NCBI RefSeq assembly: GCF_002104455.1
Contig: NZ_NBOC01000009.1
Location: 98,860-162,859, forward strand
Length of the DNA stretch: 64,000 bases
Direction of reading: 5' to 3'
Origin: Colwellia chukchiensis
GTDB lineage: Bacteria; Pseudomonadota; Gammaproteobacteria; Enterobacterales; Alteromonadaceae
Made by a program: the position numbers and the translations under genes. Within the stretch, counting starts at the first letter, position 1. Each line of letters begins with the position of its first letter. Below are positions 37,672 through 48,243 of this stretch, piece by piece. Under the pieces are notes generated by a model. The model did not search any database, was not told the origin of the DNA, and saw only the letters and a list, made by a program, of their open reading frames with translations.

Positions 37672-39558
37672 ATGTATACTTATTCACAATTACTTTTACG
37701 AAATTTATTTTTTGCTTTATCGTTCAGTGCTTGCGTTGCTATTGCAGGCGCTATTATAGTCGCATTACAAGCCGATGAGCGCCAAGACCAGCACCGAAAA
37801 ACATTATTAGCGCTAGATAAAACAGCCAACGTTAATGAAAATAGCAAAGATTTTGCTCAGCAACTGGCGGTTTTAAATAAGTATCACTTGTTAACGATTA
37901 CGGATAATAGCGATACTACCTTGGTAAACCATCAACAAAACTCCCATATACTTACTGATTTTATTTTACCTGCCAGCTCAGAAGTCCAGCTCCCTAATAG
38001 AGGCTTAGTGGTACGGTTTCAATTAGGTGACCAGCAGGGTGTGATTTTATTGCGCAATATTGTTATCGCCGTTTTCACATTAAGTTGTTTATTTATCATA
38101 CTGGCCGCGTTTTTTAGTATCCGCCGTTACCGCCGACTCGCAGGCAAAATTAATCAACAAATTAAACGCGATTTAGCCACTATCATTAGCGGACAAGAGC
38201 AAGCAACTGGCGATATTGATAACGATAACGAAATCGACTTGCCCGAAATTCAGCAACACTTAACTGAGCTTAAAAACCTTATTGCTCAGAAAATTAGTAC
38301 TACGCAAGTGTTGGAACAAGATGCCTACATTGAGCCAGTAACGAAATTAGAAAACCGTCATCGTTTTATTCAATTTTTTGAAAATGCCGATAGCCGCGCA
38401 GACTTTGGTGTACTTGCCATCACACGTTGCTCAGAGCTACAAACCGTGAATCAAATTCATGGCTATCATGAAGGCGATAATTATATACGTCAGGTCGCTG
38501 AAATCATGAGAGTTGCTATTAGCCGGTATAAAGGTGCGAAAGTTTTTCGCTTAAACAGCTCAGATTTCGCCACCTTGCTGCCAAATGTAACCTTAAAAAG
38601 TGCTAAAAACTTTGCCAACGATTTAACCGGTCGTTTTAATGAATATCAGCAAGCCTCAGACTTAGACTCAGTCGCCTATACCGGCTTAGTTTATTTCGAT
38701 AATGACAAGCCCTTAGGCGAGCTTTTAGCGTTAGCGGATACTGGCATCAGTGTCGCACAAACACAGCAAGTTAACGCTTGGTATGCACAAACGGATACTA
38801 GTATTTTAGAAAATAGCAGTAGCAGTTATGGTAATCAAAACTGGCGTCAAGAAATTGATAGTGTAATTGAAAATCAACGCATTAAGCTTCTCATACAAAC
38901 CATTAAGCCTACGAGCCCAAACAATCGTGTCTATAGCGAGGTTTTAGCCCGTTTTAGTAACAGTAATGATGACATACTCCCCACGGCGTCCTTTTTCGCA
39001 ATGGCAGAAAAACTTGATAAAATTGTCGCGGTCGATCGCCTGATCATTGAAACGGTTATTACGCAAGTTGCACAAAAAAATATGCAAGATCAATTTTTTG
39101 GCGTCAATATTAGCGCACGGTCAATCAACGATGGCCACTTCCTTATCTGGCTAGAGCGACGGCTATTACGAGATGCCACCATAGCCTCTAAATTAGTATT
39201 TGAAATTACTGAATACGGCTTACAACAAAATATCAAAACCAGTAAAAACTTTATTGATATGATCCACAGGGTTGGCGCTAGGATCACCGTAGAGCGCTTT
39301 GGTGTTGGTCTTACTTCTTTTAAGTTTTTCAGAGACTTAAAGCCTGATTTTATTAAAATGGATAGCAGCTATACCCGCGATATTGATGAAGATAAAAACA
39401 ACCAGTATTTTTTACGTTTAATGGTTGACCTTGCACACAGGTTAAGTATCAGTGTTTTGGCAGAAAGTGTTGAAAGCCAAGAAGAAAAATTTGCCCTTGA
39501 ACGACTATTTATTGACGGCTGCCAAGGATTTTACATTGGCAAACCAAAAAGCCTTTAA
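37672..39558 (+). CDS. csrD: degenerate GGDEF/EAL regulator, CsrD-like
   Basis: About 628 residues: membrane helix, periplasmic stretch, second helix, coil, GGDEF-like domain, EAL-like domain. Catalytic motifs are lost. RLNSSDF replaces RxGGDEF, the EAL motif is EVLAR, and the metal-binding DDFGTG is VERFGVG, so it should neither make nor break c-di-GMP. E. coli CsrD has the same plan and similarly altered motifs and promotes decay of CsrB/CsrC RNAs by RNase E. The start at 37672 has TTGGAA six bases upstream; an upstream ATG at 37603 would add 23 residues. It is divergent from rimP. CsrD identity is by architecture and overall similarity. Confidence 0.7.
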   Translation: MYTYSQLLLRNLFFALSFSACVAIAGAIIVALQADERQDQHRKTLLALDKTANVNENSKDFAQQLAVLNKYHLLTITDNSDTTLVNHQQNSHILTDFILPASSEVQLPNRGLVVRFQLGDQQGVILLRNIVIAVFTLSCLFIILAAFFSIRRYRRLAGKINQQIKRDLATIISGQEQATGDIDNDNEIDLPEIQQHLTELKNLIAQKISTTQVLEQDAYIEPVTKLENRHRFIQFFENADSRADFGVLAITRCSELQTVNQIHGYHEGDNYIRQVAEIMRVAISRYKGAKVFRLNSSDFATLLPNVTLKSAKNFANDLTGRFNEYQQASDLDSVAYTGLVYFDNDKPLGELLALADTGISVAQTQQVNAWYAQTDTSILENSSSSYGNQNWRQEIDSVIENQRIKLLIQTIKPTSPNNRVYSEVLARFSNSNDDILPTASFFAMAEKLDKIVAVDRLIIETVITQVAQKNMQDQFFGVNISARSINDGHFLIWLERRLLRDATIASKLVFEITEYGLQQNIKTSKNFIDMIHRVGARITVERFGVGLTSFKFFRDLKPDFIKMDSSYTRDIDEDKNNQYFLRLMVDLAHRLSISVLAESVESQEEKFALERLFIDGCQGFYIGKPKSL

Positions 39559-39615
39559 CCTTAATCGCAAAACAGATAACGAATACCCTAACTAGACTTT
39601 TGTTGATAAATACCA

Positions 39616-39656
39616 ACACTAAGGCCACATTCATTGTGGTCTTAGTGTTTATGTTA
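39616..39656 (+). terminator. terminator-like hairpin after csrD
   Basis: AACACTAAGGCCACA pairs with TGTGGTCTTAGTGTT (one G-U pair) across TTCAT. The following sequence TATGTTATA is only moderately U-rich. It separates csrD from rsxA. Confidence 0.7.
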
Positions 39657-39810
39657 TACCCGAACTTGCTTTAGATTAAGTTTCAATCATTTTTCTTCAA
39701 TATTGCTAAATATCTCCACATTAAAATGAATAACCCTACCCTTCATCGGTTGTTTATTACTAAATAAACGCGGATAATAGTGCCAATTTTAACGGTAAAA
39801 TATTGATCAC

Positions 39811-40392
39811 ATGACAGATTACCTTTTGCTACTCGTTGGCACAGTATTAGTAAATAACTTTGTTCTGGTGAATTTTCTTGGCTTATGTCCATTTATGGGG
39901 GTTTCGTCACGCACAGAAACCGCTATTGGCATGTCATTTGCCACCACATTTGTGATGACCTTAGCCTCGTTATTAAGCTATATCGTTAATACTTATATTC
40001 TTGCGCCACTCAACTTAGAATACCTCACCACCATGACCTTTATTTTAGTGATTGCCGTGGTAGTACAGTTTACTGAAATGGTGGTGCACAAAACCAGCGC
40101 CAACCTCTATCGCTTACTGGGTATTTTTCTGCCGCTGATCACCACAAATTGTGCCGTATTAGGTGTTGCCTTACTTAACCGTGATAAACAGCATAACTTT
40201 TTTGAGTCTGTCATCTATGGCTTTGGTGCCGCAATAGGCTTTTCATTGGTGCTAATTATGTTTTCTGCGATGCGAGAAAAGCTCGCCCATGCCGATGTAC
40301 CTTCGCCCTTTAAAGGCTCTGCAATCGCCATGATCACCGCAGGATTAATGTCATTAGCCTTTATGGGCTTTACTGGGTTGGTGAAATTTTAA
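39811..40392 (+). CDS. rsxA: ion-translocating electron transport complex subunit A
   Basis: 193 residues with six membrane helices. Signatures [27 protein letters not shown] and [15 protein letters not shown] contain the Cys residues that bind the membrane Fe-S cluster shared with RsxE. Part of the Rnf/Rsx complex that couples electron flow between NAD(H) and ferredoxin or SoxR to ion movement. First gene of rsxABCDGE; its TAA overlaps the rsxB ATG by one base. Confidence 0.96.
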   Translation: MTDYLLLLVGTVLVNNFVLVNFLGLCPFMGVSSRTETAIGMSFATTFVMTLASLLSYIVNTYILAPLNLEYLTTMTFILVIAVVVQFTEMVVHKTSANLYRLLGIFLPLITTNCAVLGVALLNRDKQHNFFESVIYGFGAAIGFSLVLIMFSAMREKLAHADVPSPFKGSAIAMITAGLMSLAFMGFTGLVKF

Positions 40393-40949
40393 TGACCACA
40401 CTAACTGCTATCCTAGTTCTTGGTGTTATCGCCGCCTTGTTTGGGGCCTTGTTAGGCTTTGCCTCAGTGCGCTTTAAAGTGGAAGGTGACCCACTTGCTG
40501 AGCAATTAGACGCTTTACTGCCACAAACACAATGTGGTCAATGTGGCTACCCTGGCTGTAAACCCTATGCTGAAGCCGTGGCTAACGGCGAAGCCATCAA
40601 TAAATGTGCGCCTGGCGGCGAAGACACCATCAAAAAAATTGCCGACTTAATGGGCGTTGAAGTGCAGCCATTAGATGAAGCCCACGAAACAGATAATTCG
40701 CCAAAAGTCGCCTTTATTATCGAAGAAGACTGTATTGGCTGTACTAAATGTATTCAAGCGTGTCCCGTTGATGCCATTATCGGCACCACTAAGCAAATGC
40801 ATACTATCATAGCTGACGAATGTACAGGCTGTGACTTATGTGTTGCTCCTTGCCCAGTCGATTGTATTGAAATGATCCCAGTGGCAACCACAACACAAAA
40901 TTGGCAATGGGATTTAGAAACGATTCCTGTCGTGCAAATAGATAAGTAG
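40392..40949 (+). CDS. rsxB: ion-translocating electron transport complex subunit B
   Basis: 185 residues. An N-terminal membrane helix, a [4Fe-4S] domain ([15 protein letters not shown]) and two ferredoxin clusters ([15 protein letters not shown] and [15 protein letters not shown]). It passes electrons between RsxC and the membrane part and lies in the same operon, 1-bp overlap with rsxA and a few bases before rsxC. Confidence 0.96.
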   Translation: MTTLTAILVLGVIAALFGALLGFASVRFKVEGDPLAEQLDALLPQTQCGQCGYPGCKPYAEAVANGEAINKCAPGGEDTIKKIADLMGVEVQPLDEAHETDNSPKVAFIIEEDCIGCTKCIQACPVDAIIGTTKQMHTIIADECTGCDLCVAPCPVDCIEMIPVATTTQNWQWDLETIPVVQIDK

Positions 40950-40957
40950 AGGTTTTG

Positions 40958-43249
40958 GTGGATTCGGTTATAGAACGCATACAAAAAGGCAAATTTTGGC
41001 AATTTCATGGTGGCATTCACCCACCTGAGCAAAAATTTCTTACCTGCAATAAACCTATTGCTCATATGCCAATTCCCACGCAGTTAACGATTCCTATTCG
41101 CCAGCACATTGGTCAAGCAGGTGAATTAGTCGTTAACGTCGGTGATACTGTACTCAAAGGTCAAGCCTTAACTCGGGCAAATAGTCCGATGTCGTTACCC
41201 GTACACGCGCCTACAAGCGGTACTATCACTGCCATCAAAGCTATGACTATTCCGCATCCGTCAGGTCTCAGTGAACCCTGCATTATTTTAACTCCTGACG
41301 GCGAAGATCTATGGCAACAGCGGAAAATTTGTCCTGACTTTCAATTATTGAGCAAAGGACAAATTTTAGAAAAAATCGCCAATGCCGGTATTGCAGGTAT
41401 GGGGGGCGCGGGTTTTCCAACCCAAGTTAAAGCGGGCACGTTAGCCAAAATTGATTATCTGATCATCAACGCCGCCGAATGTGAACCCTACATTACCGCT
41501 GATGACTTACTGCTACAAGAGCATAGCCCTACAGTGCTTGACGGCATAAACATTTTAGATCACTTATTGGCGCCTAAACACATTCTCATTGCCATTGAAG
41601 ACAATAAAGCGCAAGCGATCACAGCATTAAAAACAGCCACGGCAGCCAATAGCAAAGTGGAAATTTGTGTCATCCCAACCAAGTATCCCAGTGGTGGCGA
41701 AAAACAATTGATCAAAATACTAACGGGGCAAGAAGTTCCCAGTGGTGTACTGCCGAGTTCTCTCGGCATGGTAATGCAAAATGTTGCCACCTGTTTTGCT
41801 ATCGCCGATGCCGTGATTAACGACACTCCGTTAATAAAACGCGTGGTAACGGTTACCGGCCAAGCGTTGGCAAAGCCGCAAAATTTTTGGGCACTTATTG
41901 GTACACCAGTTGGTGATTTAATCGAGCGCTGCCAATATCAAAACCAAAAATACAAACACTTGATCATGGGCGGTCCTATGATGGGCTTTAGTTTGCCACA
42001 TGATCAAATTCCTGTGGTCAAAACCAGTAACTGTATTCTTGCGCCGAGCGAAATTGAAATTGCCTCACCGTTTTCTTCTACCAGTAATAACGAGGTGGAA
42101 TGCATTCGTTGTGGGCAATGTGCTGACGCTTGCCCTGCACAACTTTTGCCACAAGAGCTACAATGGAGCGCTAAAGCAAAAGATCACAAGCAGCTAGAAA
42201 GCCTCAACCTATTTGACTGTATTGAGTGCGGTGCCTGTGCTTATGTTTGTCCGAGTCAAATTCCACTCGTGCATTATTATCGGGTTGCAAAAGCAGAAAT
42301 TCGCCAACAAAAGTTACTCGACATAAAAGCCGAAAAAGCCAAAGTCAGGTTTGAAGCGCGTAAACAACGCCTTGAGCGCGAAAAAATCGCCCGTGCGGAA
42401 AAACATAGAAAAGCTGCCGAAGCACGAAAAGCTCGTATGAACGCAGGTACGCCAGCCGCAAAAGCGGAGAAATCAGCGGTTGCTGCTGCATTAGCACGAG
42501 TAAAAGCAAAAAAAGCTCAAACGAGCGACCAACAAGCCGACGCTGTTGCGCCAGAAGTTAGCGACTCAAAAAAACAGGTCGCTAATGCGATTGCGCGTGC
42601 AAAAGCCAAAAAGCTGGCCTTAAAAAAGCAAGGTCAAATTGATGATTTAAACACCTTGCAAAGTAATGAGTCACAAAGCTCCGTGACTTTATCACAGGCA
42701 GCGCCTGCTAATAGTGAACAAAAGGCCAAAGTTGCCGCCGCAATTGCAAAAGCCAAAGCAAAACAGCAGCGCCAATCGCTTGCGACTACGCCAGAGCCTG
42801 AAAGCAATGCAACCAGTACCTTAGCTCAAAACAAACCACAGGTTGAGGTTACAAACGATAAGCTTGCGGTAAACGAAAACGAGCAATCCGATGCCGCGCA
42901 AGATAATATTGATCGCCAGCAAAAGGCGTCAATAACAGAAGAAGCCAACACAGGTACAGTGAGGGCAGCAAACGAAGATGACAACACAAGAAAGGCCAAA
43001 GTTGCTGCTGTCGTGGCCAAAGCAAAAGCCAAGAAATTAGCCGAGGCAAAGCAAGCCTGTAGCAGTCAAGACAAAGATAACCTAGCGACAAAACAACATG
43101 CTCAGCAACCGACAGCGCAGCAGCCTCAGCAACAAGCTGAGCAAACATCTGACGCGGCCGAAAAAAAAGCACGCATAGCAGCAGCCGTTGCAAAAGCAAA
43201 AGCGAAAAAATTAGCGGCAACAACGCATAAATCACAACCTTTAGAGTAA
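40958..43249 (+). CDS. rsxC: ion-translocating electron transport complex subunit C with a long Lys/Ala repeat tail
   Basis: About 763 residues. The NADH/FMN-binding part begins GKFWQFHGGIHPPE and contains GMGGAGFPTQVK. Two [4Fe-4S] motifs follow, CIRCGQCADACP and CIECGACAYVCP. Residues from about 440 on form a Lys/Ala/Glu-rich tail with five copies of a unit like KAKVAAAIAKAKAKK. The start is GTG at 40958 with AGAGG five bases upstream; the TTG three bases earlier is too close to it. RsxC tails are known to be long and repetitive in enterics. Confidence 0.94.
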   Translation: MDSVIERIQKGKFWQFHGGIHPPEQKFLTCNKPIAHMPIPTQLTIPIRQHIGQAGELVVNVGDTVLKGQALTRANSPMSLPVHAPTSGTITAIKAMTIPHPSGLSEPCIILTPDGEDLWQQRKICPDFQLLSKGQILEKIANAGIAGMGGAGFPTQVKAGTLAKIDYLIINAAECEPYITADDLLLQEHSPTVLDGINILDHLLAPKHILIAIEDNKAQAITALKTATAANSKVEICVIPTKYPSGGEKQLIKILTGQEVPSGVLPSSLGMVMQNVATCFAIADAVINDTPLIKRVVTVTGQALAKPQNFWALIGTPVGDLIERCQYQNQKYKHLIMGGPMMGFSLPHDQIPVVKTSNCILAPSEIEIASPFSSTSNNEVECIRCGQCADACPAQLLPQELQWSAKAKDHKQLESLNLFDCIECGACAYVCPSQIPLVHYYRVAKAEIRQQKLLDIKAEKAKVRFEARKQRLEREKIARAEKHRKAAEARKARMNAGTPAAKAEKSAVAAALARVKAKKAQTSDQQADAVAPEVSDSKKQVANAIARAKAKKLALKKQGQIDDLNTLQSNESQSSVTLSQAAPANSEQKAKVAAAIAKAKAKQQRQSLATTPEPESNATSTLAQNKPQVEVTNDKLAVNENEQSDAAQDNIDRQQKASITEEANTGTVRAANEDDNTRKAKVAAVVAKAKAKKLAEAKQACSSQDKDNLATKQHAQQPTAQQPQQQAEQTSDAAEKKARIAAAVAKAKAKKLAATTHKSQPLE

Positions 43250-43257
43250 ATGGCACT

Positions 43258-44310
43258 ATGGCATTTTGGATAGCAAGTTCTCCACATCATCATCAACAAA
43301 GTGAAACCTCGGCGCTGATGCGGTTGGTTATTTACGCCACTATTCCTGGTGTACTGGCACAATGGTATTTTTTTGGCTGGGGTAATCTTATTCATATTGC
43401 TTTAGCTGTGGTCACCGCCCTAGTGGCGGAATTTACCGTACTGTCTTTACGTCATAAAAAAATCAGCACACAACTTTTTGATGGCAGCGCAATATTAACC
43501 GCGGTGTTAATCGGCATTAGCTTACCTGCCCTCGCGCCATGGTGGATAACGGTTACCGGCAGCTTATTTGCCATAATAGTGGTAAAGCAACTTTATGGTG
43601 GTTTAGGTCATAACCCCTTTAACCCTGCCATGGCGGCCTACGTTATGTTACTGATCTCATTTCCGGTGCAAATGACACTGTGGCAACCACCGCTATCCTT
43701 GTTAGCCCTAGATATACATTTTGTCGATACGCTCTCGGTGATATTTTCAGGTTATACACCGCAAGGCTATTCAGTTGAACAAATTCGTACCCACATCGAC
43801 GGCTATACTATGGCAACACCGCTAGATACCGTAAAAACGAATATCACCATGGGGCTAACTGTGGTAGAAAGCATGCAAAGTGCAACCATAGGCGAGCACT
43901 TTGGCGTTGGCTGGGAGTGGATGAATGCCGGCTTCCTGCTCGGTGGCTTATACTTACTTAAGCGCAAAGCCATACACTGGACCACGCCGGTTAGCTTCTT
44001 AACAAGTTTGTTTGTTTGTAGCTTTATCGCCTTTGTTATCAGCCCAGATAGCAGCGCTTCAACCATGTTTCACTGGTTTACTGGTGCCACTATGCTGGGC
44101 GCGTTTTTTATCTTAACGGATCCGGTTTCAGGTGCAACAAGTGTTAAAGGCCGATTAATATTCGGCGCACTTGCCGGACTATTAGTGTACTTAATACGCA
44201 AATTTGGCGGTTACCCTGACGCCGTTGCCTTTGCCGTGTTGTTATGTAATATGGCAGCGCCGTTAATTGACCAATATACCCGTCCACGCACTTACGGCCA
44301 TAAGTTATGA
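43258..44310 (+). CDS. rsxD: ion-translocating electron transport complex subunit D
   Basis: 350 residues with about ten membrane helices. N-terminal IASSPHHHQQ, KQLYGGLGHNPFNPAMAAYV and DGYTMATPLDTVKT with the FMN-carrying Thr in MATPLD are typical of RnfD/RsxD. It overlaps rsxG by 4 bp (ATGA). Confidence 0.95.
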   Translation: MAFWIASSPHHHQQSETSALMRLVIYATIPGVLAQWYFFGWGNLIHIALAVVTALVAEFTVLSLRHKKISTQLFDGSAILTAVLIGISLPALAPWWITVTGSLFAIIVVKQLYGGLGHNPFNPAMAAYVMLLISFPVQMTLWQPPLSLLALDIHFVDTLSVIFSGYTPQGYSVEQIRTHIDGYTMATPLDTVKTNITMGLTVVESMQSATIGEHFGVGWEWMNAGFLLGGLYLLKRKAIHWTTPVSFLTSLFVCSFIAFVISPDSSASTMFHWFTGATMLGAFFILTDPVSGATSVKGRLIFGALAGLLVYLIRKFGGYPDAVAFAVLLCNMAAPLIDQYTRPRTYGHKL

Positions 44311-44963
44311 GTAAAAATATCATGTCCAGCTTAATGCCAGCCATTAGTAAAAATGCAAAAGTACTGGCACTATTTGCCATTGCCTGTACTGCTGCAGTTG
44401 GCTTTGTCCATTCATTAACTAAAGATCGCATCGAGCTACAAGCACAACAAAAGTTGATCCAACAGCTAAATGAAATTATCCCAAGTGACCGCCATGATAA
44501 TGAAATGTTTCGTGACTGCCTGATTGCACCGCAAGATAGTCATAGCGAGTTACTCATTGACGTAATTTATCGCGCAAGACTCAATAATGAGGCAACGGCA
44601 GCAGCAATTAAAACCGTAGCACCCGACGGTTATAGCGGCAATATTGAACTATTAATTGCCATTAATAGCGATGGCAGCGTCAGCGGTGTTAGGGCGTTAG
44701 ACCATAAAGAAACACCAGGCTTAGGCGATAAAATAGAGTTGCGAAAAAGTGATTGGATAGCAAGCTTTACGGGCAAAAAAGTGCTAGATGAAAACGATAG
44801 CCGTTGGGCGGTTGTTAAAGATGGCGGCATGTTTGACCAATTTACTGGCGCCACTATCACCCCGCGCGCTGTCGTTAACACGGTTAAGAAAACCATTGAA
44901 TATTTTAAAGCAAATCAAGTACTTATTTTTACCAGTGACAGCAATTGTGGAGAGCAACCATGA
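44307..44963 (+). CDS. rsxG: ion-translocating electron transport complex subunit G
   Basis: 218 residues. One N-terminal membrane helix and a periplasmic FMN-binding domain ending in [12 protein letters not shown], where the second Thr of the SGAT-like motif carries FMN by a phosphoester bond. [13 protein letters not shown] is also conserved. Overlaps rsxE by ATGA. Confidence 0.95.
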   Translation: MSKNIMSSLMPAISKNAKVLALFAIACTAAVGFVHSLTKDRIELQAQQKLIQQLNEIIPSDRHDNEMFRDCLIAPQDSHSELLIDVIYRARLNNEATAAAIKTVAPDGYSGNIELLIAINSDGSVSGVRALDHKETPGLGDKIELRKSDWIASFTGKKVLDENDSRWAVVKDGGMFDQFTGATITPRAVVNTVKKTIEYFKANQVLIFTSDSNCGEQP

Positions 44964-45664
44964 AAATGAATCCAGAATATAAAGAGCTGGCCTGGCAAGG
45001 ACTTTGGAAAAACAACCCCGGCCTTGTGCAGTTACTTGGCTTATGCCCCTTATTGGCGGTTACTTCCACCGTGGTTAATGCACTCGGTTTAGGTATTGCC
45101 ACCTTATTTGTACTTATTGGCTCAAACGTTACAGTGTCAGCCGTTAGGCAATGGGTGCCCAAAGAAGTACGTATTCCTATTTTTGTCTTGATTATTGCCG
45201 CATTCGTCACCTGTGTGCAGTTATTAATGAATGCCTATACCTACGACTTATATCAGTCACTGGGCATTTTCTTACCGCTTATCGTCACCAACTGCGCCAT
45301 TATTGGCCGCGCAGAAGCTTACGCGTCAAAAAATCCCATTAAGCAAGCCAGTTTTGATGGTTTAATGATGGGGCTTGGTTTCTTAGCGGTGTTATTGGCG
45401 TTAGGCGCTATTCGTGAAGTACTCGGCCAAGGCACCCTGTTTTACGGTGCCAACTTACTGCTAGGTGCTTGGGCAACAGATCTTAAAATACAAGTTTATC
45501 AACTGGATAGTCAGTTTTTATTAGCTATTTTACCCCCAGGTGCCTTTATTGCGATGGGCTTTTTAATTGCAGGTAAAAACTATATTGATGATAAAGTTGC
45601 ACAAGCACAACCGAAAAAATTACAGCAAGGTATTGAGCGCGTGCGGGTAAATTTTGACAGCTAA
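44960..45664 (+). CDS. rsxE: ion-translocating electron transport complex subunit E
   Basis: 234 residues with six membrane helices, homologous to Rsx[24 protein letters not shown] and [16 protein letters not shown] hold the paired Cys for the shared cluster. The ATG at 44960 has GGAG seven bases upstream and overlaps the rsxG stop; five extra upstream codons are ignored. Confidence 0.95.
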   Translation: MKMNPEYKELAWQGLWKNNPGLVQLLGLCPLLAVTSTVVNALGLGIATLFVLIGSNVTVSAVRQWVPKEVRIPIFVLIIAAFVTCVQLLMNAYTYDLYQSLGIFLPLIVTNCAIIGRAEAYASKNPIKQASFDGLMMGLGFLAVLLALGAIREVLGQGTLFYGANLLLGAWATDLKIQVYQLDSQFLLAILPPGAFIAMGFLIAGKNYIDDKVAQAQPKKLQQGIERVRVNFDS

Positions 45665-45713
45665 ACTGACTCTTAAAGCTATTCGACTAACCTAAGCGAA
45701 CACTGAAAATCTC

Positions 45714-46349
45714 ATGAATAAAGCAAAACGATTAGCCATATTAACCCGTTTAAGGGACGCTAACCCTAACCCCACTACAGAGCTTAACTTTTCTAGCCCT
45801 TTTGAGCTATTAATCGCGGTATTACTATCGGCACAAGCGACTGATGTTGGTGTTAATAAAGCCACGGCAAAGCTCTACGCTGTGGCAAATACCCCACAAG
45901 CCATTCTAGATTTGGGCTTAGAGGGATTAAAATCATATATCAAAACTATTGGTCTATTTAACACCAAAGCGGCTAACACCATAAAAACCTGTCAAATGCT
46001 GGTTGATCTACATGGTGGTGAAGTACCAGAAGATAGAGCTGCACTAGAAGCGCTACCCGGCGTTGGCAGAAAAACCGCCAACGTGGTGCTTAACACAGCC
46101 TTTGGCTGGCCAACCATAGCGGTAGATACCCATATTTATCGGGTTAGTAATCGCACTAAATTAGCCATGGGTAAAAACGTCGACCAAGTTGAAGAAAAAC
46201 TACTTAAAGTTGTACCTGCTGAGTTTAAAGTGGATGTCCATCACTGGTTAATTTTGCACGGTCGTTATACCTGTGTGGCACGAAAGCCACGCTGTGGTTC
46301 GTGCATTATTGAAGATTTGTGCGAGTTTAAAGATAAAACTGAGGGTTAA
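45714..46349 (+). CDS. nth: endonuclease III
   Basis: DNA glycosylase/AP lyase for oxidised pyrimidines. 211 residues. The helix-hairpin-helix LPGVGRKTANVVL contains catalytic Lys120, and Asp138 lies in VDTHIYRV. The [4Fe-4S] cluster motif is C-x6-C-x2-C-x5-C (CVARKPRCGSCIIEDLC). It follows rsxE directly, the order also seen in E. coli. Confidence 0.97.
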   Translation: MNKAKRLAILTRLRDANPNPTTELNFSSPFELLIAVLLSAQATDVGVNKATAKLYAVANTPQAILDLGLEGLKSYIKTIGLFNTKAANTIKTCQMLVDLHGGEVPEDRAALEALPGVGRKTANVVLNTAFGWPTIAVDTHIYRVSNRTKLAMGKNVDQVEEKLLKVVPAEFKVDVHHWLILHGRYTCVARKPRCGSCIIEDLCEFKDKTEG

Positions 46350-46352
46350 ACA

Positions 46353-46772
46353 ATGAAATTTTTACATTCCATGGTTCGTGTTTCCGATTTAGAAAAATCA
46401 CTAACCTTTTACGTTCAACACTTAGGCTTAGTTGAAACACGCCGTGTTGATGTACCCGAAGGCAAGTTTAGCCTTATATTTTTAGCCGCCGAGCCAGGCG
46501 GCGCTGAAGTTGAACTGACCCACAACTGGGGCTCAGAGGAAGAGTACACAGTAGGCAGAAACTTTGGCCACTTAGCCTTTGAAGTGGAAGACATTTATGC
46601 CACCTGTGAAAAACTTATGGCAGCCGGCATCACCATTAACCGCCCTCCCCGTTGCGGCCGTATGGCATTTGTTAAATCACCTGATAATATTTCAATCGAG
46701 CTACTACAAAAAGGACAGGCATTAGCGCCACAAGAGCCATGGCAAAGCATGGAAAATATCGGCACTTGGTAA
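46353..46772 (+). CDS. gloA: glyoxalase I (lactoylglutathione lyase)
   Basis: Converts the methylglyoxal-glutathione hemithioacetal to S-lactoylglutathione. 139 residues of two vicinal-oxygen-chelate repeats. Metal ligands expected from the family are His5, Glu54 (AEVELT), His73 (FGHLAFE) and Glu116 (SIELLQ). It starts 3 bp after nth and probably shares its transcript. Confidence 0.93.
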   Translation: MKFLHSMVRVSDLEKSLTFYVQHLGLVETRRVDVPEGKFSLIFLAAEPGGAEVELTHNWGSEEEYTVGRNFGHLAFEVEDIYATCEKLMAAGITINRPPRCGRMAFVKSPDNISIELLQKGQALAPQEPWQSMENIGTW

Positions 46773-46796
46773 GCCATTAACGTATTCTAATGATAA

Positions 46797-46833
46797 AATG
46801 GCGAGTTATTTAGTCCGCAATTAACTCGCCATT
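46797..46833 (+). terminator. terminator-like hairpin after gloA
   Basis: AATGGCGAGTTA pairs with TAACTCGCCATT across 13 bases, a 12-bp stem 25 bp past gloA. A second smaller hairpin (GCCAAGT, TTAT, ACTTGGC) lies at 46883-46900. The rest up to 47164 shows nothing further. The core chromosome ends about here and accessory genes follow. Confidence 0.55.
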
Positions 46834-47164
46834 CATTTCATTGCTGCTAAATCATCTCGTGTTATGTCTTGATGAAACAAAAGCCAAGTTTATACTTGGC
46901 ATGAATGTCACTTTTAATTACTGTAACTGAGCAACCTCTACTAATAATTTTTTTAATGATTTTACCAATGTACACTTGTTATGTTCACCAATCCCATAAA
47001 TACTAAAAACAAGTTTGGCTTTATCGATGCCAATTGCTTTCATTAGTAACCTAAAGACTCCTGATCAAATGAGGCTTGTCGACAACTTCACGATAGCACA
47101 TAGACGCCGAGTGAGAGCCTATATTATTTCTCAGGTGTTGCGTTAACAAAACTAGGAACGAATT

Positions 47165-47524
47165 ATGTCAAATTGTATTACAAGGTTTTTTAAAGCTTGG
47201 GAAATCAAGGACGCTGAAACTCGGCTTACTACGATAAATAGCGCTGTGACAGAAAGTGTACAATACTCAGATCCTCGCACGAATGAACCTTTAAACGGTA
47301 TTGAAGCATTAAGTCATTATATAACTATGTTTAGCGAAAATGCTCCGGGATGGTCAGCAGAAGTAGTTAAAAGCGATATTATCTCTGGCGTTACTCGTGT
47401 CACTGTTGCTTTCACTGGTATGGGACCAGATGGCTGCCAGCAAGTTCAGCTCGGCCAATACTTTGTAGAAAAAGACGGTGACCTTATTTGCCGTATGATT
47501 GGCTTTGTTGGTACCGGTGAATAG
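47165..47524 (+). CDS. SnoaL-like / NTF2-fold protein
   Basis: 119 residues with the layout of small NTF2-fold proteins: an N-terminal helix (ITRFFKAWEIKDAETR), a strand with YSDPRTNEPLNGIEALSHYI and a curved beta sheet. Family members are isomerases, hydratases or of unknown function. AGGAA stands six bases before the ATG. It may be a solitary gene acquired with the accessory region; no substrate can be inferred. Confidence 0.65.
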   Translation: MSNCITRFFKAWEIKDAETRLTTINSAVTESVQYSDPRTNEPLNGIEALSHYITMFSENAPGWSAEVVKSDIISGVTRVTVAFTGMGPDGCQQVQLGQYFVEKDGDLICRMIGFVGTGE

Positions 47525-47732
47525 CATTGAACTTTGGTTTATTTTTTTGCAAAACACCTTTGCGGCTTTTTCCGTAATTAATCTTCAGCATCTTTTATGG
47601 CTTACGTTAGGGCGCAACCTTTTACAACCAATCAGTAAGGCTATAAGTCGCTCAAATTTACTTAGGCGTTTTCTAATATATGTTAATTAGAGGCATACGG
47701 CTGTTTGCAATAGCAAAACAAATTTCATTTCA

Positions 47733-48053
47733 TTAAACATTTGGATAGTACGACGTAAACCTTAAATCATGATTATTTTTAATTAACAGCTGAACTTGCT
47801 CAGGCTTTTGCCAAGCTATTTTTAAAAATTCTTCAATAAACTCATCAACATTTAAGTAATCAACTGCGGCGACAAAAATATCACAACTAATGGTTTTATG
47901 ACCGCCAGCACTATTTTCGACAGAATAAAGCCTAGTGCCTTGATATTTCGAAGATAAATAATCATTCAACTGATCTACACTGCCATAATCACTGTGCATC
48001 CAAGCGCCATCTTGTATAGCCGTTGTAAGAATAATATTAGTGATACAAGTCAT
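47733..48053 (-). CDS. hypothetical protein
   Basis: 106 residues, soluble, acidic, with no signal peptide. It has no motif that I recognise. It begins MTCITNIILTTAIQDGAWMH and ends LRFTSYYPNV. It lies alone between the NTF2-like gene and the GntR operon. The frame is intact and of gene-like composition. Confidence 0.45.
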   Translation of the reverse strand: MTCITNIILTTAIQDGAWMHSDYGSVDQLNDYLSSKYQGTRLYSVENSAGGHKTISCDIFVAAVDYLNVDEFIEEFLKIAWQKPEQVQLLIKNNHDLRFTSYYPNV

Positions 48054-48243
48054 ATATAAATTAAACCTTAGTGTTGAAGCAATAAACCAATATACCCCCT
48101 ATAATAACTTTGCTGGTTTATAAAAATTAACGTCATCAAAAGCCGACGCATACTAAATTGACCTTATTTTCTAGCAATTTGTCAGGTTTTAGTACTTTTG
48201 CTACAAAAATTTTGATTATTTTTCCTAATTCAGCTTTCCTAAT

